A stretch of 64,000 nt of DNA from Streptomyces sp. MMG1533 (GCF_001279775.1 NZ_LGDG01000028.1:62001-126000); one strand, 5' to 3'; shown: positions 32,924-42,693, numbered from the stretch's first letter. Program-made: numbers and translations. The notes: generated by a model from the sequence alone, not told the origin.

Positions 32924-33742
32924 ATGGAGACCGGTAACAAGCTGTCCACGTCGATCGACGCGACGGTGCCCACGGCCGCGCGCATGTACGACCACTACCT
33001 GGGCGGCAAGGACAACTATGCGGCCGACCGGGCGGCGTGCGAGGAACTCGACAAGGTCGTTCCCAGCACGCGCCGGCTGGCCGTGAACAACAGGCGTTTC
33101 CTCCAGCGGGTCGTCAGGACACTGGCGGCGGAGCACGGCATCCGGCAGTTCCTGGACCACGGCTCCGGCCTGCCCACGCAGGACAACGTCCACCAGGTCG
33201 CCCAGCACATCGACCCGGACACGCACGTCGTCTACGTCGACAACGACCCGATGGTGCTGGTCCACGGCCGCGCCCTGCTGGAGCAGGACGAGCGGACCGC
33301 CGTCATCCACGCGGACATGCGGGAAACGGACGCGATCTTCTCGCACGCCGAGACGCAGCGCCTGATCGACTTCGACCAGCCGGTCGCCGTGCTCTTCAAC
33401 TCGGTGATGCACTGCATCCCCGACAGCGAGACGGACGGGCCCCTGGCTGTCGCACGCCGCGTGGCCGAACGGCTGGTGCCCGGCAGCTACATGGTGATGT
33501 GTCAGCTGGTCAGCGAGGACCCCGAGGTCCGTGACTTCGTCACCAACTTCATGGACCAGGCGACCCAGGGCCACTGGGGCCGGGTGCGTGAGGAGAAGGA
33601 CGTCGCCGAGTGGTTCGAGGGCCTGGACGTCCTCGACCCGGGCCTGGTCGAGGTCTCCACCTGGCGTCCGGACTCCGAGGTGGCGCCCCGTCAGCTCACC
33701 CATGAGTGGATCGAGTTCGGCGGCGTGGGCCGCATCCGCTAG
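32924..33742 (+). CDS. SAM-dependent methyltransferase, DUF574 family
   Basis: 272 residues from ATG 32924 after a GGGGGA site. The family signature PTAARMYDHYLGGKDNYAADR sits at about 13-33. The Rossmann SAM site is QFLDHGSGLPTQDNVHQVAQ with VVYVDNDPMVL as the acidic strand end. Many copies of this family occur per streptomycete genome; targets are unknown. The TAG stop codon is followed at once by GGCCTGTCC, the end sequence of the repeat element found at 15053 and 18981. Confidence 0.88.
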   Translation: METGNKLSTSIDATVPTAARMYDHYLGGKDNYAADRAACEELDKVVPSTRRLAVNNRRFLQRVVRTLAAEHGIRQFLDHGSGLPTQDNVHQVAQHIDPDTHVVYVDNDPMVLVHGRALLEQDERTAVIHADMRETDAIFSHAETQRLIDFDQPVAVLFNSVMHCIPDSETDGPLAVARRVAERLVPGSYMVMCQLVSEDPEVRDFVTNFMDQATQGHWGRVREEKDVAEWFEGLDVLDPGLVEVSTWRPDSEVAPRQLTHEWIEFGGVGRIR

Positions 33743-33760
33743 GGCCTGTCCGGCAGGACA
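33741..33760. repeat. Terminal fragment of the GGCCTGTCC element after a TAG stop
   Basis: AGGGCCTGTCCGGCAGGACA begins inside the TAG codon. The TGTCC-GGCA-GGACA core is itself palindromic. The rest of the element is not present. Confidence 0.6.
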
Positions 33761-33764
33761 CGGG

Positions 33765-33799
33765 AACGCCCCTCACGGGATCTCTTCGTGAGGGGCGTT
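33765..33799. terminator. Bidirectional terminator between convergent genes
   Basis: AACGCCCCTCACG pairs perfectly with CGTGAGGGGCGTT (13 bp, nine-base loop) between the DUF574 gene and the convergent XRE gene. Confidence 0.85.
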
Positions 33800-33817
33800 G
33801 TCATGCGATGCCGGGCC

Positions 33818-34735
33818 TCATCCGCCGTAGCGCTGCTTCATCGTCTCCCGCAGCAGCTCCAGCGAATCCCGCGGTTCGAGCGCATCGTCGGCCAGCCGGT
33901 CCAGCGCCAGCCGGTACTCCTCGGTCTCGTCCTGGTCCTCGAGGAAGTTCGCGCTCTTGATGTGCTCGAGGTAGACGACGTCGGGCAGGTCCAGGCCGCC
34001 GAAGCGGAGATACGTGATCGGGATGGACGGCGCCGAGGCGTTCGTGACGTCCAACGGCACGATCTGTACGGTCACGTTGGGCCGCTGGGCCATCTCGACG
34101 AGGTGCTCCAGCTGCGCACGCATCACGTCCTTGCTGCCCAGGACACGCAGCAGGACCGACTCGTCGATCACCGCCCACAGCTGCGGGGCGTCCGCGCGCA
34201 GCAGCAACTCCGCGCGCCGGGTGCGCAGTTCCACGCGCCGCCGGACCTCGGCGGGGGCCGCGGTGGGCAGACCACGCTCCACCACCGCCCGCGTGTAGTC
34301 CGGGGTCTGCAACAGGCCGGGAACGTACTGGATCTCGAACGTACGGATCGCGGCGGCCGCCTCCTGAAGGCCGACCAGCCGGTCGAACCACTCGGGCATC
34401 AACCGCTTGTCGTAACGCTGCCACCAGCCCGGCTCACCGGCACGCTGCAGCAACTTCAGCAGCACCGAGGCCTCGTACTCCTCGGTGCCGTACAACTCCA
34501 GCAGCGCGCGGACGTCGCTCTCCGCCGGCGGCCGGCGGCCCTTGCCCGACTCGATGCGGGACAGTTTTGCCGCACTGAACCCGAGCTTCCGCGCCGCCTG
34601 CTCCTGAGCGAACCCGGCGTCCTCACGGAAACCCGCCAACTGCACGCCGACCAGCATCTTCAGCAAGGTCGGGGCCGGCTCGGGCCGGTCCAGGTACGGC
34701 TGCAGTCGGGAGATGCGCTGCGAATCGGCGGACAT
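33818..34735 (-). CDS. XRE-family regulator with DUF5753 domain (WhiJ-like)
   Basis: 305 residues from ATG 34735. The N-terminal helix-turn-helix (about 25-80) includes FREDAGFAQEQAARKLGFSAA and KLSRIESGKGRRPP. The rest is DUF5753 (IQYVPGLLQTPDYTRAVVERG, VTVQIVPLDVTNASAPSIPITYLRF, VVYLEHIKSANFLEDQDE). The family includes WhiJ and BldB-associated regulators of streptomycete development. It lies downstream of a DUF397 gene on the same strand, and a RsbW-like ATPase gene is divergent, giving the WhiJ/AbaA-type triad. Confidence 0.92.
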   Translation of the reverse strand: MSADSQRISRLQPYLDRPEPAPTLLKMLVGVQLAGFREDAGFAQEQAARKLGFSAAKLSRIESGKGRRPPAESDVRALLELYGTEEYEASVLLKLLQRAGEPGWWQRYDKRLMPEWFDRLVGLQEAAAAIRTFEIQYVPGLLQTPDYTRAVVERGLPTAAPAEVRRRVELRTRRAELLLRADAPQLWAVIDESVLLRVLGSKDVMRAQLEHLVEMAQRPNVTVQIVPLDVTNASAPSIPITYLRFGGLDLPDVVYLEHIKSANFLEDQDETEEYRLALDRLADDALEPRDSLELLRETMKQRYGG

Positions 34736-34843
34736 CCAGACTCCCAATGAACCGGCATAGAGGCGACTTACACTATCGCACTCACCGTCTCGCAGCGCAT
34801 CCATCCGTACACGCAAGGGAGTTGACCCACGCCCGGCCGGAGG

Positions 34844-34918
34844 GCTCAGAGCAGGGTGAACTCACGTCAGGGAGAGCTCACAGCAGGGTGAGCTCAGAGC
34901 AGGGTGAGTTCAGAGCAG
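34844..34918. repeat. 16-bp tandem repeat (4.7 units) over the DUF397 stop codon
   Basis: Units are GCTCAGAGCAGGGTGA, ACTCACGTCAGGGAGA, GCTCACAGCAGGGTGA, GCTCAGAGCAGGGTGA and a partial GTTCAGAGCAG. On the minus (coding) strand each unit reads TGA, and the 16-base period places these in all three frames. Confidence 0.95.
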
Positions 34919-35140
34919 ATGGTCGAACTCGCCCTCCTTGGCACCCGCGACGAAGGCGGCCACCTCGGCCGGGGTGTACACGAGCGCGGGCCCGTCGGGG
35001 AAACGGGAGTTGCGCACCGCGATGCCCCCGTCGACCAGAGTGGCCACTTCGACACAGTTGCCCTCGGCGTTGCTGCGCCGGCTCTTGATCCAGCGGGCGT
35101 CCAACGAACTCGCCCGCACACCGTTCTGCACTGGTGGCAC
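34910..35140 (-). CDS. DUF397 domain-containing small protein
   Basis: 76 residues from GTG 35140, six bases after AAGGAG; the frame is open upstream, but that part has no family resemblance. The whole protein is DUF397: ARWIKSRRSNAEGNCVEVA, GGIAVRNSRFPDGPALVYTP and the acidic C-terminus. DUF397 proteins act as partners of the XRE/DUF5753 regulators. Here the small gene precedes its partner, whereas it often follows it. The 3' end lies in a 16-bp repeat. Confidence 0.92.
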   Translation of the reverse strand: MPPVQNGVRASSLDARWIKSRRSNAEGNCVEVATLVDGGIAVRNSRFPDGPALVYTPAEVAAFVAGAKEGEFDHLL

Positions 35141-35242
35141 CGCATTCTCCTTGCTGTACACGTTCCTCGCCGAGCGTTGTGTCCGGCTGCCCGGGAGGGC
35201 CGGGCCGGGTGTCACCGGCCCCTCCCGCCCCACCCAATCTTT

Positions 35243-35268
35243 CGTGCAATTTCTCGTGCAATTGCACG
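35243..35268. promoter_or_regulatory. Candidate operator in the triad's divergent promoter region
   Basis: CGTGCAATTGCACG (35255-35268) is a perfect 14-bp palindrome, with an extra half-site CGTGCAAT at 35243-35250. It covers the -35 of the promoter described at 35262-35291. The XRE protein of the triad is the obvious candidate ligand (inference). Confidence 0.6.
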
Positions 35269-35291
35269 CGGGCGCTTCCAGCGTGGATAAT
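35262..35291 (+). promoter_or_regulatory. Predicted promoter of the RsbW-like ATPase gene
   Basis: TTGCAC (35262-35267) and GATAAT (35286-35291) are separated by 18 bases, a good primary sigma factor match for this genome. The -35 overlaps the CGTGCAATTGCACG palindrome, so a protein bound there would repress. Confidence 0.6.
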
Positions 35292-35350
35292 AGCTGCGGC
35301 GTCAACCCCCGTGGAGGCGCCCCGTCTTGACGTCGCATCAGGGAGATGCC

Positions 35351-35911
35351 GTGTCGTCACCTGTGAACCACGTGCTCAGGGAGCCGAGTCGGGCTGCGCC
35401 GGGAGCGGGTGGAGCGGACATGACCGGCCTTCCGCCGGGACCGCGATCGGTGGACTCCGGTGAGCAGCCGCCCCTGATGCCCGCGCCGCCCGCCGACGCC
35501 ACGGACTCCGCCGCGCTGCGCATCAGATGCAGCGGGGAAGGGTTCGCCCTGGCCCGCACCTTCACCCGTGAGACCTTGCGCGGCTGGTCCCTGGATCACC
35601 ACAGCGACGACGCCGTCCTCGTGATCACCGAACTCGCCGCCAACGCTGTGGCGCACGCGGTCCCCCGGGCGCCGGCGGGCGAGGCGGAGGTGTGGCTGGG
35701 GCTCCTGCTCGACCCCGGCCATGTGGTGCTCACCGTCTCCGACCCGGGCGACAACGCGCCCGAGTTCACCGGCGCCGAGGCCGCCGACCTGCGGGAGCAC
35801 GGCCGAGGTCTGTGCATCGTCGATGCCCTGGCCGAGGAATGGGGCTGGACCCTCAGACCCCCGGCCGGCAAGACCGTCTGGGCCAGGCTGTCGACCTGCC
35901 CTCCCCCCTGA
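35351..35911 (+). CDS. RsbW-like ATP-binding anti-sigma/regulatory protein (HATPase_c_2)
   Basis: 186 residues from GTG 35351, which follows GGGAG; a TTG at 35327 is possible. After a disordered N-terminus of about 55 residues comes the GHKL domain: N-box VITELAANAVAHAVPRAP, G1 LTVSDPGDNAPEF, and G2 REHGRGLCIVDALAEEWGW. Such proteins bind ATP and may phosphorylate anti-anti-sigma factors. It is the third member of the WhiJ/AbaA-like triad. Confidence 0.88.
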   Translation: MSSPVNHVLREPSRAAPGAGGADMTGLPPGPRSVDSGEQPPLMPAPPADATDSAALRIRCSGEGFALARTFTRETLRGWSLDHHSDDAVLVITELAANAVAHAVPRAPAGEAEVWLGLLLDPGHVVLTVSDPGDNAPEFTGAEAADLREHGRGLCIVDALAEEWGWTLRPPAGKTVWARLSTCPPP

Positions 35912-35952
35912 GATCACCTCCTGACATGACCGCCGCGGAAAGGCCCCACGCC

Positions 35953-36498
35953 ATGCGCACCGCTCCGACGCACCAACCGAGCACCGAGCGCACCGACCGC
36001 CACCTGCCGCCGACCGGAGTGGCCAGGACCACGCCCCTCATGGCGTTGGAACGGGTGCCGTGGCGGGACATCAAGGACTCCACCGGCTGCGCGGCCGCCA
36101 TCCCCCTGCTGCTGGGCAGCGTCGCCTGGGGCGATGCCGAAACCGCCCGGGCCGCCCTGGCCGACCTGCGGCGGCGCATCTGTCAGTACGGCTTCGTGGT
36201 GGAGCAGGCGACCGCCGCCACGGTCCCCTTCCTGTGGGAACTCGCCCAGCTTCCGCACGTGACCTGCCGCGCGGAGATCATCCAACTGCTCCGGAGCATC
36301 GCCGACGCCCGGCAGTGGGAGAGCACGGCCGCCGTCTACCCCAAGCTGCTCAACCACCGCGAGAACCCCGTGGTGTGGGAGCGCGAGGCGCGGCAGGCCG
36401 TCCACGAGCGGCGTGGCGCCCTGCGGCGGCTGATGGCCGAGGAGGACACCGAGATCGCCCGGGCGACCACGGAACTGGCCCGCACGCTCGGCGAGTGA
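35953..36498 (+). CDS. Hypothetical helical protein
   Basis: 181 residues from ATG 35953, preceded by GGAAAGG; ATG 35926 in frame is the alternative. The protein is all-helical in character: MALERVPWRDIKDSTGCAAAIP, ALADLRRRICQYGFVVEQAT, ATVPFLWELAQLPHVTCRAEIIQLLRSIAD. The spacing resembles HEAT/Armadillo repeats seen in other streptomycete proteins of unknown function. It is likely cotranscribed with the RsbW-like gene (41 bases apart). I do not assign a function. Confidence 0.7.
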   Translation: MRTAPTHQPSTERTDRHLPPTGVARTTPLMALERVPWRDIKDSTGCAAAIPLLLGSVAWGDAETARAALADLRRRICQYGFVVEQATAATVPFLWELAQLPHVTCRAEIIQLLRSIADARQWESTAAVYPKLLNHRENPVVWEREARQAVHERRGALRRLMAEEDTEIARATTELARTLGE

Positions 36499-36580
36499 CG
36501 AGCGGCGGCCCGCCACCACGCGGCCGCCTCCCTCCCGGAAACGCCTTCCCCTGCCTGGTGTAGTCATGGTCCACAGGGGG

Positions 36581-36625
36581 AGAAAGCGCTTGCCCCACAG
36601 TGCTTTCCTCGCAACGCTTGCCCCA
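36581..36625. promoter_or_regulatory. Paired CGCTTGCCCCA direct repeats upstream of the ABC exporter
   Basis: The word CGCTTGCCCCA occurs at 36588-36598 and 36615-36625, a 27-base spacing, and the first overlaps the inverted repeat AAGCGCTT. These lie 30-70 bases before the exporter start. Possibly an operator; no regulator is identified. Confidence 0.35.
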
Positions 36626-36653
36626 AGACGGCAACCGGGAAGGACCACCGCCG

Positions 36654-38426
<1,773 letters not shown>

Positions 38427-38573
38427 GGGCGTACGAGCCGCGGGCTGCCGCGCACGTGGGGCGCAGGTCGGAACGTAGCGAAAATGCGCCAAATGCGCCC
38501 CCGAAGGTGCTGAACATGAATGGTCTTCCGCGGTTCGGGCATACGGAGCGAAAAATCGAGAGAGGGGCGCTAC

Positions 38574-38831
38574 GTGCTCGTTCCGGACCCGAAGGTCGTC
38601 AGGAAGCTGCTGACTCGCTACGCATCGCTGCGGATCGCTCAGGCGGAGCGGGAAAGGGAGGCCACGGCACGTGAACTGGAGGACGTCAGCTACACGCTGT
38701 GCGTGATGATGGGGACCAGCGACATCCGCGACGCGGTCGGCAGGGCGGACGCCCTGCTCGCCGGCGCCGGGCGCGCGCCGGCCGCCACCACCGACCCGGA
38801 CGGGGAGAACGGTCTGCGGCTGGCCGTGTGA
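38574..38831 (+). CDS. DUF5133 domain-containing protein
   Basis: 85 residues from GTG 38574 after AGAGGGG; the frame is open upstream without family resemblance. The domain is recognisable as VPDPKVVRKLLTRYASLRIA followed by a long charged helix AQAEREREATARELEDVSYTLCVMMGT and the ending with I-DAV-ADALLAGA. DUF5133 proteins are small, helical and specific to streptomycetes; the role is unknown. Confidence 0.88.
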   Translation: MLVPDPKVVRKLLTRYASLRIAQAEREREATARELEDVSYTLCVMMGTSDIRDAVGRADALLAGAGRAPAATTDPDGENGLRLAV

Positions 38832-38858
38832 CGCCGTACCGTCCCGGCGGCCGAAGGG

Positions 38859-39833
38859 CTAGGAGCGTGCCGCCGGGACGGCATCCGTCTTCGCGTGGAA
38901 CGCGGCGCGGTAGGCCTGCGGGGTGGTGCCGACCACCCGGCGGAAGCGCTCGCGGAACGCGGTGGGCGAACCGAACCCCGCCTGCCGGGCGATCCGTTCC
39001 ACCGGGTGGTCGCTGTTCTCCAGCAGAAACTGGGCACGCCGCACCCGCGCCCGCAGCAGCCACTGCAACGGCGTGGTGCCCGTCTGCTCCCGGAAGCGAC
39101 GGCTGAAGGTGCGCTCGCTCATGCCCGAGCGGGCCGCCATCCCCGCCAGGGTGATCTCGTCGGCCAGGTGGTCCTCGATCCACTCCATGAGCGGTTCGAG
39201 GGTCGAGCCCTGCGGTACGGGCGGGAACTCGTGCACGATGAACTGGGCCTGCCCACCCTCCCGTTCCAGCGGCATGACGGACATCCGGGCGGAGTGCGCG
39301 GCGACGGCCGAGCCCAGATCCCGCCGGATCATGTGCAGGCACATGTCCATGGCCGCGGCGGCCCCGGCCGACGTCAGGATCTGCCCGTTGTCGACGTACA
39401 GCACGTCCGGCCGCACGTCGACCTGCGGAAAACGGCGGGCCAGCACATCGGCGGCCACCCAGTGCGTGGTGGCACCGAGCCCGTCCAGCAGTCCGGCCTC
39501 CGCCAGGACGAAGGCGCCCACGCACACGGACGCGATCCGCGTCCCCGACTCGGCGGCCCGCCGCAGCGCCGCCACCACCGCGGGGGAAGGCGGCCCGGCA
39601 TCCTCGGAGCAGCCCGGCACGATGATCGTGTCGGCGTCCGCCAGCGCCTCCAGACCCCACTCGACCCGTAGGCCGAAACCACCGTCCGAGCGCACCTCCG
39701 GCGACTCCGCGCACAGCCGCACCCGGTACGGACGGCGCCCGTCGGGCAGCCGCGTCCAGTCGAACACCGTCATGGGCGCCGCCATGTCGAACGGCACCAC
39801 GTGATCGAGAGCAAGGATCGCCACTGTGTGCAT
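38859..39833 (-). CDS. GlxA-type AraC-family transcriptional regulator
   Basis: 324 residues. The N-terminal DJ-1/PfpI-like domain (about 1-185) includes VAILALDHVVPFDMAAP, TIIVPGCSEDAG and the nucleophile-elbow segment RIASVCVGAFVLAEAGLLDG. The C-terminal AraC domain is LAGMAARSGMSERTFSRRFREQTG through IARQAGFGSPTAFRERFRRVVG. It is a one-component regulator with an amidase-like sensor fold. The divergent neighbour 40027-40497 is the natural candidate target. Confidence 0.92.
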   Translation of the reverse strand: MHTVAILALDHVVPFDMAAPMTVFDWTRLPDGRRPYRVRLCAESPEVRSDGGFGLRVEWGLEALADADTIIVPGCSEDAGPPSPAVVAALRRAAESGTRIASVCVGAFVLAEAGLLDGLGATTHWVAADVLARRFPQVDVRPDVLYVDNGQILTSAGAAAAMDMCLHMIRRDLGSAVAAHSARMSVMPLEREGGQAQFIVHEFPPVPQGSTLEPLMEWIEDHLADEITLAGMAARSGMSERTFSRRFREQTGTTPLQWLLRARVRRAQFLLENSDHPVERIARQAGFGSPTAFRERFRRVVGTTPQAYRAAFHAKTDAVPAARS

Positions 39834-40026
39834 GACCGTCACGATAGGCGGGTTCCCGCCAGGGCCGTAAACCCTGTCTGCTGGTGGGCGTTGGGAGTGA
39901 AGCCCCTGCCCAGGGCATTGGCGAGAACCCGTTGGAACCTGTCGTTTCTGCCCCTGTGTGATCACCCGCGCGTTTCCTAGGTTGGGCGGGCACCGTCGCT
40001 CGCAGCACCGAAGGACACGCCACCCG

Positions 40027-40497
40027 ATGACCAAGTTCCTGCTGACCCTGCACGTCCTGGCCGCCATCGTGGCCGTCGGCCCCGTCACCGTCGCGGCCAG
40101 CATGTTTCCGCCCGCCGTGAGACGCGTCCCCGTCGACGCGGACGGACCCGACACGGCGGGGATCGGCACCGTACGGCTCCTGCACCGCATCTGCCGCGTG
40201 TACTCCGCCATCGGCCTTGCGGTCCCCGTCCTCGGATTCGCCACCGCGGCCGCGATGGGCGTCCTGGGCGACGGCTGGCTCACCACGTCCATGGCCCTGA
40301 CCGCAGCGGCCGCCGGCGTCCTGGTCGCCTTCGTGCTGCCCCGACAGGAGGAACTCCTCGGTGAGCTCGCCGAGCACAAGAGCGTGGAGCGCAGCGGCAC
40401 GGTGCAACTCGCCATGTTCACCGGCATCTTCAACCTGCTGTGGGCGACCGTCACCGTTCTCATGATCGTCCGTCCGGGCTCCACGACCGGGGCCTGA
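40027..40497 (+). CDS. Small integral membrane protein (DUF2269-like)
   Basis: 156 residues and four hydrophobic helices: residues 3-25 (FLLTLHVLAAIVAVGPVTVA), about 58-80, 85-108 and 130-152. The pattern, including KFLLTLHVLAAIVAVGP and MFTGIFNLLWATVTVLMIV, resembles DUF2269 membrane proteins. No enzymatic residues are visible. It is divergent from the GlxA-type regulator, so regulation by it is likely (inference). Confidence 0.75.
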   Translation: MTKFLLTLHVLAAIVAVGPVTVAASMFPPAVRRVPVDADGPDTAGIGTVRLLHRICRVYSAIGLAVPVLGFATAAAMGVLGDGWLTTSMALTAAAAGVLVAFVLPRQEELLGELAEHKSVERSGTVQLAMFTGIFNLLWATVTVLMIVRPGSTTGA

Positions 40498-40623
40498 GCG
40501 CTAACGGCAACCGGCGTTGACGTCAAGCCCTCCGCCGGAATGTGCGTGTCGGTGTGCGGGGGCGCCTACACTCGACAGTCGTGCCCAAGTGCATGGGCAG
40601 TGACACGAAAGGCGCGTTGACGG

Positions 40624-40854
40624 GTGTTCCAGGATTCCCCCATCTACGACCGACTCGTCGCGGAGCGCGGCGACGTTCCCGCCCAGGTACGCAGGGAGGC
40701 CGAGCGGGTGAGCAGGGAGCTGGAATACGTCATGCGACCGCTGCAGTCCTCCCTCGGCCCTTCCCTCGGCTCCCCCTCCCTCCCCAACGACCGTCAGGCC
40801 GCCCCGGGCGCGGGCTGGCAGCGTGCGGCCCTGCCCGGCCCGCGCCCCTACTGA
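40624..40854 (+). CDS. Small hypothetical protein (76 aa)
   Basis: Read from GTG 40624 (no strong ribosome-binding site). The first 45 residues, VFQDSPIYDRLVAERGDVPA then QVRREAERVSRELEYVM, form one long amphipathic helix; the tail is Pro/Ser-rich and probably disordered. Similar short proteins starting MFQDSPIY are common in Streptomyces, with no known function. The stop lies seven bases from the convergent end of the ATP-grasp gene. Confidence 0.65.
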   Translation: MFQDSPIYDRLVAERGDVPAQVRREAERVSRELEYVMRPLQSSLGPSLGSPSLPNDRQAAPGAGWQRAALPGPRPY

Positions 40855-40861
40855 CCCGAAC

Positions 40862-41845
40862 TCAGCGCATCGCCGAGTCGGCGCCGTTGACGTGGGCCTG
40901 CGGCTGCGGGCCCGGTCGGGCCAGCCACTCGGCGACGCTGTGCGCTATCGGCTGGCCGGTGTCCACCTCGACGAAGCCGAACTGCCCCGACTGGTTGCAC
41001 TCCAGGAACCACCAGGTCCCGTCCGCGTCCTCCGCGAAGTCGAAGGCGCCGTAGGCCAGTTCGCCGTCCCGGACGTATGCCTGCACCGCCGAGGCGACAC
41101 GCGGCGGCACCTCGACGGGGCACCAGGGCACGGTGCTGGGCGTGAAGCGGACGTCCACCTCGCCGGGGTCGGCGTCGTCGGGGACCGCCTTGCGGGCGGC
41201 CAGCATCCGCTCGCCCACGACGGTCAGGCGGATGTCGGCCCGCTTGGCGACCCGCCGTTGCAGCAGCGTCGGGCCGAACGCGACGGCAGCGAAGTCGGTG
41301 TCCGGGGCGACGCGGCTGGTCGGCACCGCCCGGGGCGGGTCCTGCGGATGCGCGCCGGAGACCGGCTTGACCACCAGGTCCGGGTAGCGGTCCGCGAACT
41401 CGCGGGCGGCCTGCGGAAACGTCGTGATGAGGGTGGCCGGCACGGGCAGACCGCACCGCTGGGCGAGCCGGAGCTGCCAGGGCTTGTGGCGGGCCCGGCG
41501 CGCCGCGTCGGGATGGTTCATCCAGCGCGCGCCGCAGCCGCGGAGCAGTCCGTAGAGCGCCTGTGAGGCCTCCTCGGTCAGCCAGGCGGAGGGCGCGGCC
41601 GCCCGCGCGGCCGGGATCCCCGGCCTGCGCACCCAGACGGACCGCAGCCCGCCGATGCTCACCAGGCGCCCCCCGGACGACAGATGGCCCCGAAAGGTGC
41701 CGTGCACGAACTCGCCGGACAGCGCCACCCCGCCGGTCAGGTCGGCGGGGTCGAGCCGGACCACCGGAACCCCCGTCGCGTTGAGGTGCGCGACCACCAT
41801 GTCGGCGGTCACGTCCTCTTCGCAGGTCAGAATCAACACGGTCAT
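40862..41845 (-). CDS. tgmB: ATP-grasp ribosomal peptide maturase (graspetide ligase)
   Basis: 327 residues. It begins MTVLILTCEEDVTADMVVAHLN, the typical start of the SAV_5884-type peptide maturases. The ATP-grasp lid and lysine lie around DLVVKPVSGAH (about 166-176), with FDFAEDADGTWWFLECNQSG near 280-300 supplying the Mg/ATP acidic residues and Asn. These enzymes activate Asp/Glu side chains of a precursor peptide with ATP and join them to Ser/Thr (ester) or Lys (amide) side chains. The gene starts 16 bases after the precursor-like gene stop, a normal tgmAB layout. Confidence 0.92.
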   Translation of the reverse strand: MTVLILTCEEDVTADMVVAHLNATGVPVVRLDPADLTGGVALSGEFVHGTFRGHLSSGGRLVSIGGLRSVWVRRPGIPAARAAAPSAWLTEEASQALYGLLRGCGARWMNHPDAARRARHKPWQLRLAQRCGLPVPATLITTFPQAAREFADRYPDLVVKPVSGAHPQDPPRAVPTSRVAPDTDFAAVAFGPTLLQRRVAKRADIRLTVVGERMLAARKAVPDDADPGEVDVRFTPSTVPWCPVEVPPRVASAVQAYVRDGELAYGAFDFAEDADGTWWFLECNQSGQFGFVEVDTGQPIAHSVAEWLARPGPQPQAHVNGADSAMR

Positions 41846-41861
41846 TTCGGCCGCGCCGTGT

Positions 41862-42053
41862 TCAGTCGTCGAAGTGGGTCTTGGAGCCCGCGGTGGATGT
41901 CGTGGTCCCCAGTTCCCTCATCAGGCCGTGGTCGCGGGCGGCGATCCGCCCGTCGAAGAGCACGTTCAACTGCAGTCCGGAGTCATAGACGTACGGAGTG
42001 GTGGCTTCCAACTCCGCTGCCGGACGTGCGTAGTTGAGCGCGAACGGTTGCAT
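41862..42053 (-). CDS. tgmA: Graspetide precursor peptide (ATP-grasp-modified RiPP)
   Basis: 63 residues from ATG 42053, preceded by GAGGGAGA. The leader carries PFALNYARPA (3-12), the conserved recognition motif of the ATP-grasp target RiPP family; AATDP-type sequence appears here as AARDHGLMRELG. The presumed core is residues 48-63, with T50, T51, T52, S53, T54 and T59 as hydroxyl donors and D62, D63 as acid partners, plus K58. Ester crosslinks between Thr/Ser and Asp are expected. The ligase gene follows directly. Confidence 0.9.
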   Translation of the reverse strand: MQPFALNYARPAAELEATTPYVYDSGLQLNVLFDGRIAARDHGLMRELGTTTSTAGSKTHFDD

Positions 42054-42184
42054 CGTCTCTCCCTCGCCGGTGCTGCTCGATCAAACGACGGTCACCCTGC
42101 GGCCTCGCTCGGTCCGCCGACTTCCTCGGGCTTCCAGAGACTTATACGAATCGAACGGGTGATTGGTTTCCTTACAGTGCGTAG

Positions 42185-42478
42185 TCATGGCCCGTTCGGT
42201 GCACCGCGCTCGGGTGCTTCGGGGGAGGCGCGCATGGTGCGCAGCGCCAGAAGGAGTACGCCGATGTCGTCCAGGTACACCGGATCGGGCAGCAGGTCGG
42301 TCGGCAGCACGAAGTACAGCAAGGCACCCCAGAAGACCCAGCGCGGCCCGGTCGGCAGGCCCGCCCGCCGCAGACTGCGCCGGGCCCGCACGAGCCGCAC
42401 CAGCAGCAGCACGGCGACGGCCAGTACCAGTACCGCGAGCACCGCGGCGACGACGATCACCGTTGTGGTGGAATCCAC
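42185..42478 (-). CDS. YkvA-type (DUF1232) small membrane protein
   Basis: 97 residues from GTG 42478. One strong N-terminal helix (about 6-29, TVIVVAAVLAVLVLAVAVLLL) is followed by the DUF1232 signature WGALLYFVLPTDLLPDPVYL then DDIGVLLLAL, with the LPxDLLPD motif. The function of the family is unknown. It is transcribed towards the graspetide genes but 131 bases upstream of tgmA, with its own leader between, so it is not clearly part of that cluster. Confidence 0.85.
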   Translation of the reverse strand: MDSTTTVIVVAAVLAVLVLAVAVLLLVRLVRARRSLRRAGLPTGPRWVFWGALLYFVLPTDLLPDPVYLDDIGVLLLALRTMRASPEAPERGAPNGP

Positions 42479-42693
42479 GGCCCGCCCCCTCCTCCTCCGG
42501 CGGGCGGCACCGAGCGCCCGTCACATGTCGGATTCCCGGTTACGGCCCCGGTATGGCCTGCCGAACCGGCGCTCATACCTGTGGGTCACCCGAGTGGCAC
42601 GCCTCGGCGGGGGCGCTTAGTAATGGTCACCGTAACGTCGCCTGTCGCACATCGGGGGTGCAGGAGCGACCGCAGCCTTCCCCTGGAGCCGAG

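Noticed and set aside
42054..42184. Promoter for the graspetide operon
   Set aside because: A TATAAG word is present on the minus strand but there is no acceptable -35 at proper spacing.
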